Positions 1-7,305 of a stretch of 42,576 bases of DNA are shown one piece after another (within the stretch, counting starts at the first letter, position 1; every line of letters begins with the position of its first letter). This stretch comes from Halalkalibacter oceani (GTDB taxonomy: Bacteria > Bacillota > Bacilli > Bacillales > Bacillaceae_D), in assembly GCF_023715605.1 (NCBI RefSeq), contig NZ_JAMBOL010000030.1, positions 1 to 42,576 on the forward strand, written 5' to 3'. The notes beneath the pieces are model-generated. The model was not told the origin of the DNA. It saw nothing but the letters and a program-made list of their open reading frames with translations, and did no database searches. A program made the position numbers and the translations under genes.

Positions 1-119
1 GCCTCGGACTTCCTTCAGATTCTAGGTCACCCTAGACACCCTTGTCGTTGGCTAACAGTTACAGTGACCTTCACTGCTCGGGACTTGAACCCTATAGCCC
101 ATGCACATGCCGGGCACAC
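1..119 (-). mobile_element. Group IIC intron, 5' end (domain I), cut by left edge
   Basis: Read on the minus strand, the sequence begins at 119 with GTGTGCCCGGCATG, the conserved GUGYG start of a group II intron. It continues with domain I blocks I recognise from the Oceanobacillus iheyensis group IIC ribozyme: CTATAGGGTT..AGTCCCGA, AACTGTTAGCC, CAAGGGTGTC, and GAATCTGAAGGAAG near 17-30. Group IIC introns are retroelements that insert just downstream of Rho-independent terminators, and here the 5' splice site lies one base past the T-run of such a terminator (121-164). Only the first 119 bases are visible. The catalytic domain V and any reverse transcriptase/maturase ORF lie beyond the left edge, so I cannot say whether the copy is intact. 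Confidence 0.85.
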
Positions 120-120
120 C

Positions 121-164
121 AAAAAAAACGTCAAGGTCGCCATCACAGGCCCTTCACGTTTTTT
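121..164 (-). terminator. Rho-independent terminator, target of the group IIC intron
   Basis: The stem pairs AAAAAACGT-AAGG with CCTT-ACGTTTTTT and contains an inner GCC/GGC hairpin, giving A/T runs on both sides. It follows the stop codon of the small minus-strand gene at 183 by about 20 bases. The A-run at 121-128 is the T-tail on the minus strand, and the intron begins immediately after it. Confidence 0.85.
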
Positions 165-182
165 ATTAACTATTCCTTTGTC

Positions 183-431
183 CTAGCTGATCATCTTCCG
201 CTGACAAATCCCCATCATTTCTTCCAGAAAGTCCTTACCGAGCGGCGTCCATGGAATTTCGATTCCTTTGCCCGGAGCAACGGCCTTTCCCCGATACTCT
301 TTATTTTCATTTGCGGCAATGTAAATGTCCCAGCTCCATCTGTCCATTTTCAAGACAGATTTCCCTTTTTCCACTTGATCGATTTCCGCTAAATAATAAT
401 TTTGCACCTTATACTCATTTTTTCTTTTCAT
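183..431 (-). CDS. Small hypothetical protein, 82 aa
   Basis: Unrecognised small protein. It is rich in charged residues and Trp (MDRWSWDIYIAANENKEYRG in the centre), with no signal peptide or membrane segment, so it is probably a small soluble cytoplasmic protein. Three ATG codons follow an AAAGGAGAG ribosome site (about 438-446); the third, at 431, has the best spacing and is chosen, though starts at 434 or 437 are possible. The gene stands alone and ends at the terminator that the group IIC intron has used as insertion site. The coding call rests on the strong ribosome site, the correctly placed terminator and a protein-like composition. No function can be given. Confidence 0.6.
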   Translation of the reverse strand: MKRKNEYKVQNYYLAEIDQVEKGKSVLKMDRWSWDIYIAANENKEYRGKAVAPGKGIEIPWTPLGKDFLEEMMGICQRKMIS

Positions 432-437
432 CATCAT

Positions 438-702
438 CTCTCCTTTGCTGATAGAAGTGAATCCTTTACGTTTCCGTTTATGTAATTATTAGAATAATAC
501 AAAAACAGAACCTTCACAGCTTTTTTGTCAGATGATCTAACGGGAATTTGTCTCGAATCTGCTTTTGCCGAGGTGGCAGCAGGAAAACGACTTTCAACTC
601 TGAACGTAACAAAAGAGGGAAGGCAAGCCTATCCTCTTTAAAAGTGAGACACCATTCTTTTCATCCTTTTACGTATTTATCACAATTCTCTTGGTAAAAA
701 AC
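438..702. other. Intergenic region with a possible gene remnant
   Basis: There is no convincing intact gene. A minus-strand frame open from 660 to 514 (48 codons, no good start) reads like real protein in its middle (LLLRSELKVVFLLPPRQKQI) and ends with a normal TGA. It could be the 3' remnant of a decayed gene. I do not recognise the family. Confidence 0.25.
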
Positions 703-1446
703 TTACGTCCTGTCTTTATAACTAATCGCTTCCAAATACAGCCCTTGCGCTTCGGCCATCAGGCCCGGATAGCGTTGTTTGGCCTGCAAAATCGCTGTCA
801 CATCATCTACGTCTTTTTTGCCCAGGCCGACTTCAATCAGCAGACCGACCATTTTCCGCACCATATTATGGAGAAAGCCGTTGCCGCGGATTCGGATATC
901 AACGAGGCCGGCCGTCTCTTCCATTTCAAGCGCGTAAATATGGCGTACCATTGATTTCTTCTTTGATTTGGCATTTGAAAAGGCTGTGAAATCATGCTCT
1001 CCTAAAAAAGCCTGGCAGGCTTGGCGCATGAGCGGCAAATCCAGCTTCTGCTCAACATGCATGCTGTATTTGCGCATAAAAGGATGCGGATGTTCTTCAT
1101 TCCATATCCGGTACAAATACGTTTTGTCTTTGACATGATAGCGCGCGTGGAAGCGCTCCGGCACAGTCTCGACGCGAGACACGCTTATATCCTGCGGTAA
1201 ATATTTATTTACATACGCTTTGATTTCCGCCTCAGTGTGGTGATCAAGTTTGACATTCGCAATTTGCTTAAGAGCATGGACGCCCGCGTCAGTGCGGCTC
1301 GCTCCGATGATCTCAATCTCGCTACCGCTCATCCTCGATAACACTTCTTCAAGCTTTCCCTGAATTGTCGCCTCCCCTTTTCCGAGTCTTTGCCAGCCCT
1401 TGTAGCGGCTGCCGTCATACTGGACAGTCAGTTTAAAATTAGCCAT
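703..1446 (-). CDS. truA: tRNA pseudouridine(38-40) synthase TruA
   Basis: Converts uridines 38, 39 and 40 of the tRNA anticodon arm to pseudouridine, in the cytoplasm. The 247-residue length is normal for the family. The catalytic motif GASRTDAGVHA is present with the nucleophile Asp at residue 53. Further family signatures are NGFLHNMVRKMVG and the opening VQYDGSRYKGWQ. The start ATG follows AAGGAGACGAAC. In Bacillus subtilis truA lies in the ribosomal region before rplM-rpsI. Here it stands alone beside a peptidase gene, so it may be the second TruA paralogue that some Bacillaceae carry, or a relocated copy. That last point is inference. Confidence 0.93.
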   Translation of the reverse strand: MANFKLTVQYDGSRYKGWQRLGKGEATIQGKLEEVLSRMSGSEIEIIGASRTDAGVHALKQIANVKLDHHTEAEIKAYVNKYLPQDISVSRVETVPERFHARYHVKDKTYLYRIWNEEHPHPFMRKYSMHVEQKLDLPLMRQACQAFLGEHDFTAFSNAKSKKKSMVRHIYALEMEETAGLVDIRIRGNGFLHNMVRKMVGLLIEVGLGKKDVDDVTAILQAKQRYPGLMAEAQGLYLEAISYKDRT

Positions 1447-1509
1447 GTTCGTCTCCTTCTTATGATTGTGCTTCCACTTATATCATACCTTTCTCAGCAG
1501 CACAACAGC

Positions 1510-1557
1510 AAAGGGCCTGTGCCAAAAGGTTGTTTTACCTTTGACACAGACCCTTTT
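1510..1557 (-). terminator. Terminator behind the M14-SLH gene
   Basis: Long stem: AAAGGG-CTGTG-CAAAAGGT pairs with ACCTTTG-CACAG-CCCTTT around a short loop. It lies directly after the stop codon at 1562 of the minus-strand peptidase gene. Both flanks carry A/T runs, so it may work in both directions. Confidence 0.85.
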
Positions 1558-1561
1558 ACTC

Positions 1562-4500
1562 TTATTCCAGTCCTGCTAATACTCGATACAAGAACGTCGC
1601 AAATTCTGCGCGTGTCACGGTATCCTTTGGACGATAGACCGTTTCATTTGTCAGACCGTGCTGAGCAAGAATCACAATGTCATCCTTGTGAACACCCGCT
1701 GCCTGATCGCTATCGGAAAGATTTACCGTTTCACCTGTATTCTCAAGATCAAAAGCCCGTACAAGAATCGATGCCATTTGTTCCCGAGTTAATGGGTCGT
1801 TTGCTGCAAAACGGCCATTTGACTTCCCGTTCATAACCCCGGCATTTTCCACAGCCCAGGCGACCCGAGCATAATAATCATCGACATTCAAATCAGTAAA
1901 CGGCACTTCCGTTAACGTTGGAGGGCTCTCCAGCTGCAGAGCTGTTGTCAGCAGACCGGATCCCTGGCCACGGGATAATGCCTGGCTTGGCTTAAATGTT
2001 CCATCCGCATGCCCACTAATGATTCCTTGCTGATAAAGAGCTTCAACCGCTTCGTTAGCCCAGTGACCCGCAGGCACATCAGGGAATCGAGCTTCTCCCG
2101 GAGCAGCTTCTTCACTGGCTTCTGCAGCAAATAAGCTGTTTGCCAGTAAACGGAAGCTGTGACCTGTATGGGCACGATACGTTAAATCATTCGCAAATAA
2201 CGTAAAAGGCTGCTCTTCATATGTTGTTGTAAAGGCCAGCGTTTCGCCTTGCGCTCCTTCATGTCCAGGCCACCAGCCGGCAATAAAGAATTCGGAATCA
2301 TCCGCAACGCGGGCAAGAAGCTCGCTACCCTGCGGTACTGCTGTAATCCATGAGCCTGTCGTTACATACAGCTGCTCCTCTGCGTCATAACCAGCTGTAT
2401 AAGGGTGAGACGTCACATCCGCAAGAACAAGTCCTTCATGGGATAGCTCGGTAGTCGCAAAATCAAAGCCTTCAAGCAGGTTTGCTTCCTTGACTGCATT
2501 CAAAGAACGACCGCCAATTCCTACATAAGCTTTGCCGTTGATCGTATCAGGTGTCATTGCTCCTGCGTCATCGACGACAACATCTGCTTCGTCCAGCTCA
2601 ACAACCGGGAACCCAAGCTGTTCAACAACAAATTTGCTTTGCGCCGAACCAATTACAGCAACCTTAGGCTGCTCCAGCTCCCGTGTTTCGACCGTTTCTT
2701 CCACCGGTTCTACCACAAGCGTGTAATCATTGACGTAGCTTAGTAAATCGCTTGTTTGAACGAGGAAATCACCAGCGTATTCCCCACTCGTTACTTGCTC
2801 GACTGTTCTGCCGGCTGCAAGCAAGTCGTTCACCAGTTTTACAGCGTCATTATTCGAGTTTTCAATAAAGTAATGGGAAACCGTAGACTGAATCACGGTA
2901 CCCGGCTTTTCGATTGATTCTACAGCTTGTGCTGCACCGGCAAAGGCATTTTCTTCACGAACTTCAATGCTGTCAAAGCCGCGCAGTGCCGGGAAGTTTA
3001 CGACAATCGCATCATACATTGCTTCCCAGTCGGAAATATCCTCACCTGGATAAAGCATCGCATTGGCAAAGCCGCGCTTCGCCTGTTTCATCGGCACGAC
3101 ATATGTACCCGCCGGATACGTAACGCCGTTCACACTGACTTCCTCTGTTGTTTCTTCTACTTTGATTCCATTTCTTAGAAGATATTCAACCATATTCGTC
3201 GCTTCTAATACATTCTTTTGCAGCTGCTCATCAACAGGAATTACATAATATTCCGGGAAGAAGTTCTCATGTTCCCCGCGAATACGTCCAATCTCTTCTC
3301 CTGCCTGATTGACAAACCATGGATCGACGGCGCGGTTATCCTCGCCATCAACTCCGCGTTTGAACAAAGTAAGCTGATCTTTGAATAAATCATCTTTATT
3401 TTTCAATACATAATCAGTTGCACCAAGTCCGACATGGACAGCAGCGTACAATGAATCCTGGCTTAAATCCGGCACTTCTACCGTATGCCCAAGAGAACCA
3501 TGCAGCATTGTAAAAATAGCCGTATACGCCGGAGTCATATCATCCCAGCCATTTTCATAGTCAAAAAGCGGAATGAGGTAGGAGTCAATATCGGAATTGG
3601 CTACTCCGGCACGTCCCATCGCATGCGCCTGCTCAACCATATTATCAACGAGTAAATCATACTCAAAGTTTGGATTATGCGGCGGAGTGGCCGGCTCAAT
3701 TAAAAATCCTTTCACATATCCGTGAATATCAATAAAGGAAAGCGGCGTCCATTTCGCAATTTCCTCGTTTACTGCAATAGTCTCAACCTGAGTTTGATAA
3801 GCATTATCCCGATTCAAATCAAAACCATTGGCGTTTGCTCTCGTGTTTGCTACACGCCCATCCGGATTATGAGTAAAGTTGAACAAAATAATAAGGTGAT
3901 CAAGCACGTCATCGACATTTAACGTAACTGTGTGTTCTGCTCCGTTCTCATCTGTCGTCTGAAACGTCACTTCATCCTCCAGCGCAAGCTTATTCAGCAA
4001 TTCGATTTGCGCGTCGATCCCTTCCACTTCGTCCGGGTGAATATTATTAAACCAAATCGGAATTTGATAATCTCCCATCGTGCCATTCTCTAATTTTTCT
4101 AAAATCTCAGCCGGATTTTCTAATGCAGTCGGCAATGTTTCATCTAAATACTTCTCTACTGCCTGCTCATCTCTTGCCAGCACGACAAAATGAATATCGC
4201 GTCCTTCCGCACTTTCGCCAAGCTTCTTGTACTCTAAATAGCGATCACGATCCGCTTCAGCAAATACCTGATCGATCGCCGGCTTGATTTCTTCATACGT
4301 CCGGAATTCATCATAAACATTCAGCTTCATTTCAGCCGACGCAACTTGATCCGTTGCCGGGTCATGAAGCGTTAAAGCGTATTCCCCGATCAGCTCAGGA
4401 TAAAGAACACGAATGTTTCTTGGTGATAAATCCGTTGTTCCATAAGGAAGACCGAATTCGATCTCTGCTTCAATTGTCGTAGAATCTCCGACATAGGCAG

Positions 4501-4813
4501 GCTCCCGAACGACTGTTATGTAGGCATCGCCCGAATAATCACCGGCATCACTATCCCACTGCTTCCAGTCAGATAAAGCTTTTCCGCCAAATGACCATTC
4601 CAATCCGTCCAGGTCAATACGTTCCCCGAAATCAACCTGAACCTCTATCGTTCTTTCTTCCGTTATTGCTAAGAGAGATTGGCTAACGTCAAGCTCAACG
4701 GATCCCTCTACTTGTGCACTCTCTGTACTACCAGCAGCCTGTATCGCTTCAGCTGGAAGGATGACCGTCAAGGCAATCAGCATCGCCATCCACAGTGTGA
4801 GTAATTTTTTCAT
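1562..4813 (-). CDS. Secreted M14 zinc carboxypeptidase with C-terminal SLH domains
   Basis: Large exported peptidase (1083 aa), probably held on the cell wall. Residues 1-27 form a Sec signal peptide (MKKLLTLWMAMLIALTVILP, then a likely AxA-type cleavage site at AIQAA). An N-terminal beta-rich region precedes an M14 domain, which has the zinc motif HPDE (His259, Glu262), the third ligand in DIHGY (His364) and the catalytic Glu446 in HTVEVPD. A middle region of about 450 residues is unassigned. Three SLH repeats cover about residues 905-1083 and would bind pyruvylated secondary wall polymer. M14 enzymes release C-terminal residues from peptides; a nutritional role outside the cell is inferred. 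The start follows GAGGAGGAG. A perfect hairpin lies in the 5' leader. Confidence 0.9.
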   Translation of the reverse strand: MKKLLTLWMAMLIALTVILPAEAIQAAGSTESAQVEGSVELDVSQSLLAITEERTIEVQVDFGERIDLDGLEWSFGGKALSDWKQWDSDAGDYSGDAYITVVREPAYVGDSTTIEAEIEFGLPYGTTDLSPRNIRVLYPELIGEYALTLHDPATDQVASAEMKLNVYDEFRTYEEIKPAIDQVFAEADRDRYLEYKKLGESAEGRDIHFVVLARDEQAVEKYLDETLPTALENPAEILEKLENGTMGDYQIPIWFNNIHPDEVEGIDAQIELLNKLALEDEVTFQTTDENGAEHTVTLNVDDVLDHLIILFNFTHNPDGRVANTRANANGFDLNRDNAYQTQVETIAVNEEIAKWTPLSFIDIHGYVKGFLIEPATPPHNPNFEYDLLVDNMVEQAHAMGRAGVANSDIDSYLIPLFDYENGWDDMTPAYTAIFTMLHGSLGHTVEVPDLSQDSLYAAVHVGLGATDYVLKNKDDLFKDQLTLFKRGVDGEDNRAVDPWFVNQAGEEIGRIRGEHENFFPEYYVIPVDEQLQKNVLEATNMVEYLLRNGIKVEETTEEVSVNGVTYPAGTYVVPMKQAKRGFANAMLYPGEDISDWEAMYDAIVVNFPALRGFDSIEVREENAFAGAAQAVESIEKPGTVIQSTVSHYFIENSNNDAVKLVNDLLAAGRTVEQVTSGEYAGDFLVQTSDLLSYVNDYTLVVEPVEETVETRELEQPKVAVIGSAQSKFVVEQLGFPVVELDEADVVVDDAGAMTPDTINGKAYVGIGGRSLNAVKEANLLEGFDFATTELSHEGLVLADVTSHPYTAGYDAEEQLYVTTGSWITAVPQGSELLARVADDSEFFIAGWWPGHEGAQGETLAFTTTYEEQPFTLFANDLTYRAHTGHSFRLLANSLFAAEASEEAAPGEARFPDVPAGHWANEAVEALYQQGIISGHADGTFKPSQALSRGQGSGLLTTALQLESPPTLTEVPFTDLNVDDYYARVAWAVENAGVMNGKSNGRFAANDPLTREQMASILVRAFDLENTGETVNLSDSDQAAGVHKDDIVILAQHGLTNETVYRPKDTVTRAEFATFLYRVLAGLE

Positions 4814-4835
4814 CTGTCATCTCCTCCTCTTCGTT

Positions 4836-4869
4836 TCTCTATCATTTTATGAAAATAAAATGATAGAGA
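4836..4869. promoter_or_regulatory. Perfect 15-bp inverted repeat in the M14-SLH leader
   Basis: TCTCTATCATTTTAT and ATAAAATGATAGAGA flank a GAAA tetraloop with no mismatch. It begins 22 bases before the start codon of the minus-strand peptidase, just outside the ribosome site, and lacks a T-run. It may be a 5' mRNA stabilising stem-loop or a repressor operator. A possible -10 (TATAGT) lies just upstream at about 4873-4878 on the minus strand. Confidence 0.7.
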
Positions 4870-5068
4870 AAACTATACCATAAAATTTCGCCAACAAAAA
4901 TATTAATCATGCAAAATGGCGAATTTTCATTCATTTCTTTCTTATAATTTCCTAAAAACCTTCAAATTTCTTCTCGCAGACTATTAGACTATTATGGTAG
5001 ATTCATGTCGAAAAACAAAAAAGAAGCAGAACTTTTGTCTAAAAATCATTAAATTTCAACATTTCTCT
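4870..5068. other. AT-rich divergent intergenic region
   Basis: Region between the M14-SLH gene (minus) and the agr-like operon (plus). It is strongly AT-rich, with no ORF, RNA gene or repeat visible apart from the flanking regulatory elements listed separately. Confidence 0.5.
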
Positions 5069-5104
5069 TGCCAAGCCCGAAATTTGTTATAAAATAAAGA
5101 AAAT

Positions 5105-5140
5105 GGTTATTGTAAATATTCTGAAAAATAGACAATAACC
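5105..5140. promoter_or_regulatory. Inverted repeat upstream of the agr-like promoter
   Basis: GGTTATTGT (5105-5113) and ACAATAACC (5132-5140) form perfect 9-bp arms separated by 18 AT-rich bases. The centre-to-centre distance of the arms is 27 bp, between 2.5 and 3 helical turns. The element ends 10 bp before the -35 box at 5151, the usual place of an activator site. It is a candidate binding site for the missing response regulator of this operon. Confidence 0.6.
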
Positions 5141-5150
5141 GCAATTCTTG

Positions 5151-5179
5151 TTGAAGTTTATCTCTTTTTTGGATATAAC
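5151..5179 (+). promoter_or_regulatory. Sigma-A promoter of the agr-like operon
   Basis: -35 TTGAAG (5151-5156), 17-base spacer, -10 TATAAC (5174-5179), about 90 bases before the first start codon. A second, weaker candidate (TTGCCA, 16 bases, TAAAAT) lies near 5070-5097 and would place the inverted repeat inside the transcript. Confidence 0.6.
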
Positions 5180-5268
5180 TAAATCATACTATCTCTACTA
5201 GGTTGTCGTGTGCTTCTATTCGATTTCACAACACTCCCTTAGTACTTAGCTTAAAGGAGAAATGAAAG

Positions 5269-6534
5269 ATGCACCCTCTATTAACGTTCTGTATTTCAAT
5301 ACTTGAATGGTTTGCGTTATTAACATTTCCATTTGTCTTTATCGGCTACCGTTATCGACAATATGTGAAAAAGATCATCGTTCTCTCAGTCATAATGAGC
5401 ATCATCTCATTATTGTTACATTATACCAATTTACATCTCACCATCGTCATTGCCCTGCAAATGATTCTTATCTTTTTGATAGCCAAGCCGTTGTTTAAAA
5501 TGTCTAGCCTCGAGACCTTACTATTAACCGGAATGGGCTATGGATTTTATACATTTGTTCACATCGTTGTAATTGAATTGGATTTATTACTTTTATCTAA
5601 TTCTATCGTTTATTCTGAAGTTTTAATTTCTAATAAAATTTATGCCCTGCAGCTCACTTCATTTTTTATTGTCATTGCCCTTTCTTTACTAATATATTTT
5701 TTTAAATATCATTTAACTGAACTGTTCGTCCATCTTAAATTGAACGAACTAAATAAAAAAGGAAAAATTATTATTTATTTAAATTCCTTTTTAACCTACT
5801 TCTTTATTTGTTTAGCTTCATTCGTTATGGTGACGAATGAACTGCGATTCAGATATGCTTTTATTTTATTAAGTATTGTTGTGTTGTTTATGATATTTGC
5901 TGTTTATTTAATTTTGCATAATCAGTTTCAAAAGAAGCGACTCATTGAAGCCAAAAAGTTTTACTTCGATCAAGAAGAACAAGTATCTGTTTATATTGAA
6001 AACATTCAAAAGGACTTACGAAGCTCATATAAAGTAATGCAAAAATTATTTGAAAATAATTCTTATGAATTAAGCAAAGAATACTTCAATCAACATATTT
6101 TACCTAAAAGCAAAAAACACCAAAATCTTGAAATAGAGACGGCTATCCGCAAAAAAGATGAACTTCTTTACGTCTTTTTAATTAATAAGCGTAAGCTTGC
6201 TAATTTACTCGGTGTTTCAATATCAACAACCATTGATCTAACAGACCATGTACCGATTACCCTACCTCACATTCAGTTTTTAAGCAATATAATCGACGAC
6301 CTACTTTTCGCACTTTATGAAACAACTCACTATCAGGATAAACAAATTCATTTTAAACTCACTTCTACAAAAAATCATGTTATTTATGAGATTGCCAGCA
6401 ACTTAGACTTTGATAAAAGCAATAGTCACAGCAAAATTTATGATGCTATCATTGGTTTCAAGAAAAATAAAGCAGTTATAGAATCAACGTTTAATCCGCT
6501 GATGCTATCCATTAGCTGTGAAAAGCTTATGTAA
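5269..6534 (+). CDS. AgrC-like membrane sensor with degenerate kinase domain (pseudokinase)
   Basis: 421 aa. Residues 1 to about 220 hold six or seven hydrophobic helices, as in the AgrC peptide receptor. A helical segment follows that aligns by eye with the AgrC dimerisation/phosphoacceptor region: QKDLRSSYKV..ELSKEYFNQHILP against RHDY..LRDYFNKNIVP of staphylococcal AgrC. The acceptor His is replaced by Lys248. In the ATPase part, the N-box Asn is missing (IIDDLLFALYET, about 341-352) and no GxGL box is found, so kinase activity is unlikely. It is the first gene of an operon with the AgrB- and AgrD-like genes, 15 bases before agrB, and its start follows AAAGGAG. It may bind the peptide and signal by protein contact, or form part of the export/immunity machinery. 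No response regulator gene is nearby. Confidence 0.75.
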   Translation: MHPLLTFCISILEWFALLTFPFVFIGYRYRQYVKKIIVLSVIMSIISLLLHYTNLHLTIVIALQMILIFLIAKPLFKMSSLETLLLTGMGYGFYTFVHIVVIELDLLLLSNSIVYSEVLISNKIYALQLTSFFIVIALSLLIYFFKYHLTELFVHLKLNELNKKGKIIIYLNSFLTYFFICLASFVMVTNELRFRYAFILLSIVVLFMIFAVYLILHNQFQKKRLIEAKKFYFDQEEQVSVYIENIQKDLRSSYKVMQKLFENNSYELSKEYFNQHILPKSKKHQNLEIETAIRKKDELLYVFLINKRKLANLLGVSISTTIDLTDHVPITLPHIQFLSNIIDDLLFALYETTHYQDKQIHFKLTSTKNHVIYEIASNLDFDKSNSHSKIYDAIIGFKKNKAVIESTFNPLMLSISCEKLM

Positions 6535-6549
6535 AACAAGGAGGAGCAA

Positions 6550-7143
6550 ATGATTGAGCATTGGGCCACTCTCGCAGCATCTAAAATTAAAAACATGAAT
6601 CCTGAAGAAACAGCACCTCATGATGTCCTAGTATTCGGATTTACAATTTTAATTAATTTATTTATTACCTTTTCTTTGATATTACTTGCCGGCTTTTTAT
6701 TCGGAAAGACATGGCTTGCCTTTCAAGTTGCCTTATCATTTATGGTAATAAGAATTTTAACTGGTGGTGCTCATTTAGATCGTTCGTTAGCTTGCTCAAT
6801 CAACAGCCTTTGCCTTGTTGTACTCTTTTTATGGCTACCTATTACAAATGCATTAATTTTAGTTTATGCAGCAGTTGCATTTCTTCTGATCATCCGTTTT
6901 GCTCCGTATTATGAACCTCATCAGATGAAGCATTCTGCGGAGTGGGAAGCCAAAAAGAAAAAGGCAGCTTTAGCTTGTATTGTGTTATTTCCCGTCCTTT
7001 TCTTTACGCTGCAAACCCCCGGCTTTGTCACTGGGGCCTTACTTCAGGCTTTACTGCTGACCCCTTTTGGGATTTCAGCGACTCATAAATTAAATACGTT
7101 TACTAATAAAGGAGGTGATTATCTTGAAAAAAGAACTAGCTAA
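6550..7143 (+). CDS. agrB: AgrB-like accessory gene regulator peptidase
   Basis: Membrane cysteine endopeptidase (197 aa) that should cut the C-terminal tail from the AgrD precursor and close the (thio)lactone ring. The family core RILTGGAHLDRSLAC is present with His75 and Cys82, spaced exactly as His77/Cys84 of Staphylococcus aureus AgrB. Four to six hydrophobic helices surround it, with a basic loop (SAEWEAKKKKAA) near residue 135. The start follows AAGGAGG. The 3' end overlaps the agrD-like gene by 20 bases, so the two are translationally coupled. The catalytic pair is intact, so unlike the sensor this protein appears functional. Confidence 0.92.
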   Translation: MIEHWATLAASKIKNMNPEETAPHDVLVFGFTILINLFITFSLILLAGFLFGKTWLAFQVALSFMVIRILTGGAHLDRSLACSINSLCLVVLFLWLPITNALILVYAAVAFLLIIRFAPYYEPHQMKHSAEWEAKKKKAALACIVLFPVLFFTLQTPGFVTGALLQALLLTPFGISATHKLNTFTNKGGDYLEKRTS

Positions 7144-7249
7144 GTACATCTCTAAAGCAACAACTGTTTGTTCTTCTGCATTTGTGCAAGCATCAAGTCC
7201 TTTTTCTCACGCTCCGAAGATTCCAGAAAGCTTGAAAAAGCAAAAGTAA
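7124..7249 (+). CDS. agrD: AgrD-like cyclic lactone autoinducer precursor, 41 aa
   Basis: Short gene starting at TTG (7124) after an almost perfect ribosome site, AAAGGAGGTGAT. The product begins MKKELAKYISKATT, an amphipathic basic leader, and ends HAPKIPESLKKQK. This matches the conserved AgrD tail (xxPKxPExL) that AgrB removes. In known precursors the ring residue stands five residues before the 'xxPK' element (for example C-x4-Y-x-P-K). Here that position is Ser24 or so (SSPFS then HAPK), suggesting a serine lactone ring like that of enterococcal GBAP rather than a Cys thiolactone. The only Cys, residue 16, is too far upstream for the usual ring, though a larger ring cannot be excluded. 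Mature peptide length is inferred. Confidence 0.82.
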   Translation: MKKELAKYISKATTVCSSAFVQASSPFSHAPKIPESLKKQK

Positions 7250-7256
7250 TGGAAAA

Positions 7257-7301
7257 CAAAAAAGCTGTCCAAGGTCGTAAAGACCACGGACGGCTTTTTT
7301 G
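7257..7301. terminator. Bidirectional terminator between agrD and glaH
   Basis: AAAAAAGC-GTCC-GGTC pairs with GACC-GGAC-GCTTTTTT. It starts 8 bases after the agrD-like stop codon and ends about 5 bases before the stop of the convergent glaH gene, with A/T runs on both sides. Confidence 0.85.
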
Positions 7302-7305
7302 CTTT

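Noticed and set aside
1-170. tRNA or rRNA fragment at the left edge
   Set aside because: The GC-rich, structured look first suggested a stable RNA, but the minus strand matches the 5' domain of a group IIC intron.
5269-6534. Ordinary AgrC histidine kinase
   Set aside because: The phosphoacceptor His is Lys and the ATP-binding N and G boxes are missing, so a working kinase cannot be claimed.
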